Source: Terrabacter sp. MAHUQ-38
Lineage (GTDB): Bacteria; Actinomycetota; Actinomycetes; Actinomycetales; Dermatophilaceae
DNA: 64,000 bases
Direction: 5' to 3'
Assembly: GCF_014518425.1 (NCBI RefSeq)
Contig: NZ_JACVCU010000001.1
Location: forward strand, 372,001-436,000
Part shown: piece by piece, positions 59,982 to 64,000 of the stretch
How positions within the stretch are numbered: position 1 is the first letter of the stretch
How the letters are laid out: each line of letters starts with the position of its first letter
Program-made: the position numbers and the translations under genes
The notes under the pieces: model-generated
Databases searched by the model: none
What the model was told of the DNA's origin: nothing
What the model saw: the letters and a program-made list of their open reading frames with translations, nothing else

Positions 59982-60830
59982 TCAAGTGATCGACGAGATT
60001 TCAAAAACCTCGTCGGGGCTCGCGATGGCGTCCTGCTCGGCGACGAGTCGCATCTCCTCCGCGCCACTCGCGTGCGTGCGCTCCAGGACGGCGTACATGG
60101 TGGCCGCCGTGCGGCTCAAGGCCACCTGCGGACCGTCCGTGAGGTAGTGGGCGAGGAAGACCGCAGCGGTCACGTCTCCGCCTCCGCGCACCGTCATCGG
60201 GAGCAGCGGGGTCGTCACGACCCAGGCGTCGCCGGCCGTGACGCAGACCATCTGGATCGAGCCCGGCGGGGTGTCGGAGGTCAGGGCGCTGGTGACCAGG
60301 ACGACGCTCGGACCCCGCGCCAGCAGCTCGCGGGCCCCCGCGACGAGGTCGGCCTGCGTGGTCAGGTCGCGGCCGACGAGGAACGCGAGCTCGAACTGGT
60401 TCGGCGTGACGATGTCGGCCCGCGGCACGACGTGGTCGCGCAGGTACTCGGGGATGCCATCACGCACGAAGAACCCTCGGCCCACGTCACCCATGACGGG
60501 ATCGCAGCAGTAGACCGCGGAGCGGTTGGCCTCCTTGACCCGCGCGACGGCGTCGAGCACGACCTCGCCGACCGCCTCGGCGCCCTGGTAACCCGACAGG
60601 ACGGCGTCGATCGCCGGGAAGACGCCGCGCTCCTCCACGCCGTCGATGACGGCCGCCACGTCGGCGGGTGCGATGAGCGGCCCGCGCGTCGAGCCGTAGC
60701 CGGTGTGGTTGGAGAAGGTCACCGTGAGCACGGGGTACACGTCGTGCCCGAGGCGCTGGAGCGGGAAGACTGCAGCCGAGTTGCCGGCGTGACCGTAGGC
60801 GACGTGGGACTGGATCGACAGGATCTTCAC
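59982..60830 (-). CDS. pdxY: Pyridoxal kinase PdxY
   Basis: A 282-residue PfkB/ribokinase-type pyridoxal kinase. Family features are the start ILSIQSHVAYGHAGNSAAVF, SGYQGAEAVGEVVLD, CDPVMGD, DIVTPNQFELAFLVGR, and the phosphate loop RGGGDVTAAVFLAHYL with the catalytic aspartate. It phosphorylates pyridoxal and related vitamers with ATP in the vitamin B6 salvage pathway. It is monocistronic, with an intrinsic terminator downstream. It is divergent from the small rhodanese gene. Confidence 0.95.
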   Translation of the reverse strand: MKILSIQSHVAYGHAGNSAAVFPLQRLGHDVYPVLTVTFSNHTGYGSTRGPLIAPADVAAVIDGVEERGVFPAIDAVLSGYQGAEAVGEVVLDAVARVKEANRSAVYCCDPVMGDVGRGFFVRDGIPEYLRDHVVPRADIVTPNQFELAFLVGRDLTTQADLVAGARELLARGPSVVLVTSALTSDTPPGSIQMVCVTAGDAWVVTTPLLPMTVRGGGDVTAAVFLAHYLTDGPQVALSRTAATMYAVLERTHASGAEEMRLVAEQDAIASPDEVFEISSIT

Positions 60831-60892
60831 CCCGCCACCCTAGAACGACGCGGCTGGGGCTCGACTCGCATGGGCCTGAGAGGATGGAGGGC

Positions 60893-61213
60893 ATGAGCAT
60901 CCCCACGACGACCGTGTCAGAGCTGCCCGACGACGCCCTCCTCGTCGACGTCCGGGAGGCCGACGAATGGGCTGCGGGCCACGCACCCAACGCGATCCAC
61001 ATCCCGCTCGGCGAGCTCCCCTCGCGTCTCGACGAGCTGCCCGAGTCCGACGACACGGTGGCGATCGTCTGCCGGATGGGCGGACGCTCGGCCCGCGCCG
61101 TGCAGTGGCTCGTGCACCAGGGCTACGACGTCGCGAACGTCGAGGGCGGGATGCTGGAGTGGCAGCGCGCCGGCAAGCAGCTCGCCGCCGACGGCGAGCC
61201 GGACATCATCTGA
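60893..61213 (+). CDS. Single-domain rhodanese
   Basis: A 106-residue rhodanese domain of the GlpE/YgaP size. LLVDVREADEWAAGHAPNAI opens the fold, CRMGGRS is the active loop with the catalytic cysteine, and NVEGGMLEWQRAGK closes it. It transfers sulfane sulfur from persulfides or thiosulfate to acceptors such as thiols or thioredoxin. ATG 60893 is chosen over ATG 60884 because GGATGGAGG lies directly before it. It is the second rhodanese in the window and stands alone. Confidence 0.93.
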   Translation: MSIPTTTVSELPDDALLVDVREADEWAAGHAPNAIHIPLGELPSRLDELPESDDTVAIVCRMGGRSARAVQWLVHQGYDVANVEGGMLEWQRAGKQLAADGEPDII

Positions 61214-61221
61214 GGAGCCGG

Positions 61222-62550
61222 TCAGGCCTCGCGCACGACCGCTCCCTGGGCGATGACGACGCGCACCCGCTCCAGCGCGTCGGCGACCTCGAGCGGGTTC
61301 GCGTCGACGACCACGACGTCGGCGAAGGCCCCGGGGACCAGCCGCCCGGCCTCGCGGGGCCAGCCCAGGAGGCGAGCGGCATACGTCGTCGCCGCGCGGA
61401 GCGCCTCGAGGTGGCTCAGGCCGGCCTCGACGAGCAGGCGCACCTCCGCGCCGATCGGGTCGACGTCGGTCCCGAACGAGTCGGTGCCGGCCACGATCGT
61501 CACGCCGCGCTCATGGGCCTCGCGCACGGCCGCCATGAGGATCGGGGCGTACTCGCGGCCGCGGGCGTCGAGCACCGGGTTGCTCGAGCCGATCATGCCG
61601 GTGATCGCGGCCAGCGTCGGCGTGAAGTGGGTGCCCCGGCGGGCCATCTCCGAGATCGTCGCGTCACCGACGAAGACACCGTGCTCGATGCTGCGGACGC
61701 CGGCTCGCACGGCGCCGTCGATGCCGTCCTCGCTGTACGCGTGGCAGAGGACGGGTCGCCCGCTCGCGGCGCGCACGACGGCCGACAGCTGCTCGCGGTC
61801 GTAGACGAGCTCCGTCGGGTCCTGCTCGGCGAGCCCTGCGCGCGGGTTGGCGCGCGTCTTCACGACGTCGACGCCGCGGGAGACGTTGACCTTCGTGACG
61901 TGGGCGATGTCGGTCGTCGACGTCACGCCGCCGGGCAGGGCGGCGAGCGGGGCCAGGTCGGGGTCGGCGAGCACCGAGTCGCCGAGCTGCGGCGAGACGA
62001 AGATGCCCGCGGCGCGCATCCGCGGCGCGGTGCCAGGGGCCCAGTCGGGCATGGAGCGCATCGCGACGTCCTGGTAGAAGGTCGACGAGCCGCTGCGCAC
62101 CGACGTGGCGCCGGCCTGGACGATGGCGCGGGCGTCGGCGAGCGCGTTGGCGTGCACGTGGACGTCGATGAGGCCGGGCAGGACCCAGCGGCCCGATGCG
62201 TCGACGCGTCGCGCGGCGGCACCGACCGAGGTGACCGCCCGCCGGGTCGTGTCGCGTGAGCCGACGGCGAGGACGCGGCCGTCGCGCAGGACGACGACGC
62301 CGTCCTCGACGACGTGGCCGGTCAGCGGGTCGACGACGGAGCCGCCCTCGACGACGAGGGGAGCCGGGGTGCTCGGCCGGACCGAGCCGGTGTGGCCCCG
62401 GGCCGCGTCGTCAGCAGCCTGGGCCGAACCGGCGGAGGCGACGCCGCTCGTCGTGACACCGGCGAGCACGGCTGCGCCGGCGAGGACGTTGCGGCGGGAG
62501 AGTGCCGAAGGCGGCAGGGTCGGCGTGGCGTCGTGGTCGTGCAGGCACAT
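61222..62550 (-). CDS. Tat-exported amidohydrolase
   Basis: A 442-residue amidohydrolase-superfamily enzyme with a twin-arginine signal (LSRRNVLAGAAVLAGV, cleavage near AQA at ~47). The metal site shows VLPGLIDVHVHAN (H-x-H), the lysine in VDVVKTRANP, H-containing VLCHAYSE and SIEHGVFVG, and the aspartate in VAGTDSFGTD. The form is close to imidazolonepropionase- and prolidase-like cyclic-amide hydrolases. The substrate is not evident. AGGAGGACC precedes ATG 62550. Two adjacent TTGGTATACCAA sites and a divergent GntR gene point to ligand-responsive control. Confidence 0.9.
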   Translation of the reverse strand: MCLHDHDATPTLPPSALSRRNVLAGAAVLAGVTTSGVASAGSAQAADDAARGHTGSVRPSTPAPLVVEGGSVVDPLTGHVVEDGVVVLRDGRVLAVGSRDTTRRAVTSVGAAARRVDASGRWVLPGLIDVHVHANALADARAIVQAGATSVRSGSSTFYQDVAMRSMPDWAPGTAPRMRAAGIFVSPQLGDSVLADPDLAPLAALPGGVTSTTDIAHVTKVNVSRGVDVVKTRANPRAGLAEQDPTELVYDREQLSAVVRAASGRPVLCHAYSEDGIDGAVRAGVRSIEHGVFVGDATISEMARRGTHFTPTLAAITGMIGSSNPVLDARGREYAPILMAAVREAHERGVTIVAGTDSFGTDVDPIGAEVRLLVEAGLSHLEALRAATTYAARLLGWPREAGRLVPGAFADVVVVDANPLEVADALERVRVVIAQGAVVREA

Positions 62551-62588
62551 GGCGGGTCCTCCTGGGCTAGGCTCGGCATGAGCCAGAT

Positions 62589-62613
62589 TTGGTATACCAA
62601 ATTGGTATACCAA
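62589..62613. promoter_or_regulatory. Twin GntR operator sites
   Basis: TTGGTATACCAA, a perfect 12-base palindrome, occurs twice with one base between (62589-62600 and 62602-62613). It lies between the amidohydrolase start and the GntR gene start. The NTGGTATACCAN form is typical of FadR-subfamily GntR regulators. Both genes are probably repressed together until a ligand, likely the amidohydrolase substrate or product, binds. Confidence 0.8.
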
Positions 62614-62630
62614 AATGGAGGGAGGGGTCA

Positions 62631-63278
62631 ATGCCTACTCGTGAGGAACATGCCGGCTCGCTGCGCGACTCGGTGACGCAGGCCCTGCGCGAGCGCATCG
62701 TCTCGGGCGACCTCGCACCCGGAAGCCGGGTCGTCGAACGCCAGGTCGCCGACCAGCTCGGGGTCTCCCGCGTGCCCGTGCGCGAGGCGCTGCGCATGCT
62801 CGAGCGCGAGGGCTTCCTCGAGGAGCGCGCCACCCGCGGCATGGTCGTGCGCCGTCTCGACCCCGACGACGTCGAGATGCTCTTCGCCGTGCGCGAGTCC
62901 CTCGAGGCCGTGCTCTCGCGACGCCTCGTCGACGTCCTCGACGACACCGGGCTCGCGGCGCTCGACGGGCTCGTCGCCAGCGCCGACGCCCACGATCGCG
63001 CCGGGCGGCACACGGAGGCGGTCCGGGCCAACGCCGAGTTCCACTCCGCTCTCGTCGACCTCGCCCGCAGCCGCGTGCTCAGCTCGATCATCGAGCCCGT
63101 CGCGGGGCGCATGGCCTGGCTGCTCAACCAGCACACCGAGCCGGCAGCCATGGTGGCCGAGCACCGCTCGATCGTCGAGGCCCTGCGCTCGCGGGACGCC
63201 GACCGGGCGGCCGCGGTCTTCGCCGATCACCTCGCGAGCAGCAAGGCCGCCGTGGCGAGGCTGGCCCCGCGCCCCTGA
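62631..63278 (+). CDS. GntR-family (FadR/FCD-type) transcriptional regulator
   Basis: A 215-residue regulator. The N-terminal winged helix is LRERIVSGDLAPGSRVVERQ followed by VADQLGVSRVPVREALRMLE. The C-terminal ~140 residues form an FCD ligand-binding domain, with metal-ligand candidates in ANAEFHSALVDLA and AEHRSIVEALRSRD. It is divergent from the exported amidohydrolase and very likely controls it through the twin palindromes. GGAGGGGTCA supports ATG 62631. An upstream in-frame ATG lies within the operator and is unlikely. Confidence 0.93.
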   Translation: MPTREEHAGSLRDSVTQALRERIVSGDLAPGSRVVERQVADQLGVSRVPVREALRMLEREGFLEERATRGMVVRRLDPDDVEMLFAVRESLEAVLSRRLVDVLDDTGLAALDGLVASADAHDRAGRHTEAVRANAEFHSALVDLARSRVLSSIIEPVAGRMAWLLNQHTEPAAMVAEHRSIVEALRSRDADRAAAVFADHLASSKAAVARLAPRP

Positions 63279-63302
63279 GGCAGGCGCGGGTCGCGCGAGG
63301 CC

Positions 63303-64000
63303 TCAGGCCACGGGGATCGTCGCGGGCTCGGTGCAGATCAGGTCGTCACCCGACGGCGCGGCGGTCGGTGCCTGGAGAACGTCTCCACGTGCAGGGACCG
63401 CCCGCAGCGTCCCGGTGCGCTCGCCGACCTGCACGCAGAACTGCCACTGCTCGACGCCCGCCCCCACCGCGGCACGCGGCGCGTCGAACGAGTCGCCGGG
63501 CACGTCGAGCGTCGGCGGCGACACGGCATACGCCCGGCCCGTGAGGCGTGCCCCAGCCTCGAGCGCGCGGGCACCGGTCACCGGTGCGGCAGCGAAGCGG
63601 ACACCCGGCGCGGGCGCGAAACCCTGCTTGCTGAGGCGCAGGACGCCGGACTCGACGTAGACCCACGCGTGCTCGGGGTTGACGTCCTGCGGCACGGTGG
63701 CGCTGCCCAGGTCGTCGGGCACGACGTCGTAGGCCACGAGCGGTGCGGAACCGGTGTTGGTGAGGGTGTACTCGACGACGAGGCCGGGCATCCGGCGAAT
63801 GCCGTTGCCGGATGGGTGCTGCGGGAGCCCCACGGCCATCGATGCCTCCAGGCGCACGGCCCCCGACGTGACCGTGTGCCGGTCCGCTGGGGCGCTGCTC
63901 GTGGCGCTGCTCGTGGCGTTGTTCGTGTCGGTGCTCGGGCCGCTGGCCGTGGAGCTGCTCGTGCCGGCGTCGCCGACCTGGGTGGACGTGGCCGACGGGG
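63303..64000 (-). CDS. Secreted or lipoprotein-like hypothetical protein, C-terminal part
   Basis: The frame is open from the right window edge to TGA 63303, giving at least 231 residues; the start lies outside. The region next to the edge is a Ser/Thr/Ala/Gly-rich linker (TSSSTASGPSTDTNNATSSA), typical of the segment after a lipoprotein or signal peptide. The rest is a single globular beta-type domain (GLVVEYTLTNTGSAPLVAYD; VEQWQFCVQVGERTGTLRAV) with cysteines near residues 140 and 175 of the shorter form that may pair. No function is recognised. Confidence 0.7.
   Translation of the reverse strand, partial: PSATSTQVGDAGTSSSTASGPSTDTNNATSSATSSAPADRHTVTSGAVRLEASMAVGLPQHPSGNGIRRMPGLVVEYTLTNTGSAPLVAYDVVPDDLGSATVPQDVNPEHAWVYVESGVLRLSKQGFAPAPGVRFAAAPVTGARALEAGARLTGRAYAVSPPTLDVPGDSFDAPRAAVGAGVEQWQFCVQVGERTGTLRAVPARGDVLQAPTAAPSGDDLICTEPATIPVA

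Overview
The window is very GC-rich DNA (roughly 70% by eye) with frequent GTG starts, overlapping start/stop codons and DtxR-type and leaderless promoter signals. This points to an actinobacterium, most likely of the Micrococcales (Intrasporangiaceae-like, inferred). It reads as chromosomal. I see no rRNA, tRNA, CRISPR array, insertion sequence or complete prophage. Nearly all of it is coding.

Left part (1-12.4 kb): a cobalamin-linked region (cobD end, cobK) leads into a light/B12-controlled stress locus. A CarH/LitR-type MerR repressor with a B12 domain sits in a leftward operon: START-like protein, repressor, cobK, SulP transporter. Facing it is a tightly coupled rightward operon: FAD amine oxidase, DUF1365 protein, Cfa-like lipid methyltransferase, photolyase, CPBP protease and an SDR-TspO fusion. 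The shared promoter carries 11-bp-spaced direct repeats expected of a CarH operator. The likely output is photoprotection: DNA repair, membrane-lipid remodelling and perhaps porphyrin handling.

Middle part (12.4-33.9 kb): assorted single genes and regulator/target pairs. They include a secreted lipase, a GlxA-type regulator, a PHP phosphatase, an iron-box-controlled adenylation-carrier-acyltransferase protein coupled to an EamA exporter, cysteine dioxygenase with rhodanese, lysG/lysE, a LAL-type LuxR regulator, MFS/ArsR and MFS/LysR pairs, an exported M15 peptidase and a DUF3800 protein.

33.9-41.3 kb: a five-gene coupled operon (SWIM zinc finger, DUF5691, MoxR AAA+ ATPase, DUF5682, VWA protein). 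Its composition resembles MoxR/VWA chaperone or biological-conflict modules, its function is undescribed as far as I know, and it is the best candidate for a new system. It is followed by a giant 1845-residue single-chain acyl-CoA carboxylase of eukaryote-like layout.

47.4-64 kb: an ECF41-type sigma factor with its divergent epimerase, a YdcF protein, a truncated AlaRS paralogue beside a short UvrA-like ATPase, a secreted M23 peptidase with an I36 domain, a frameshifted hemerythrin-like pseudogene, a UBP zinc-finger protein, a 749-residue protein with a duplicated beta-type domain, a STAND-like ATPase, pdxY, rhodanese, a Tat-exported amidohydrolase with its GntR regulator, and the edge of a secreted protein.

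Across the whole window the 8-mer GTATGCCG (either strand) appears about 36 times by hand count, where base composition predicts only about two. In two convergent intergenic regions it is paired head-to-head in terminator hairpins. That pattern resembles DNA uptake sequences of naturally competent bacteria and is the most unusual sequence-level signal here.
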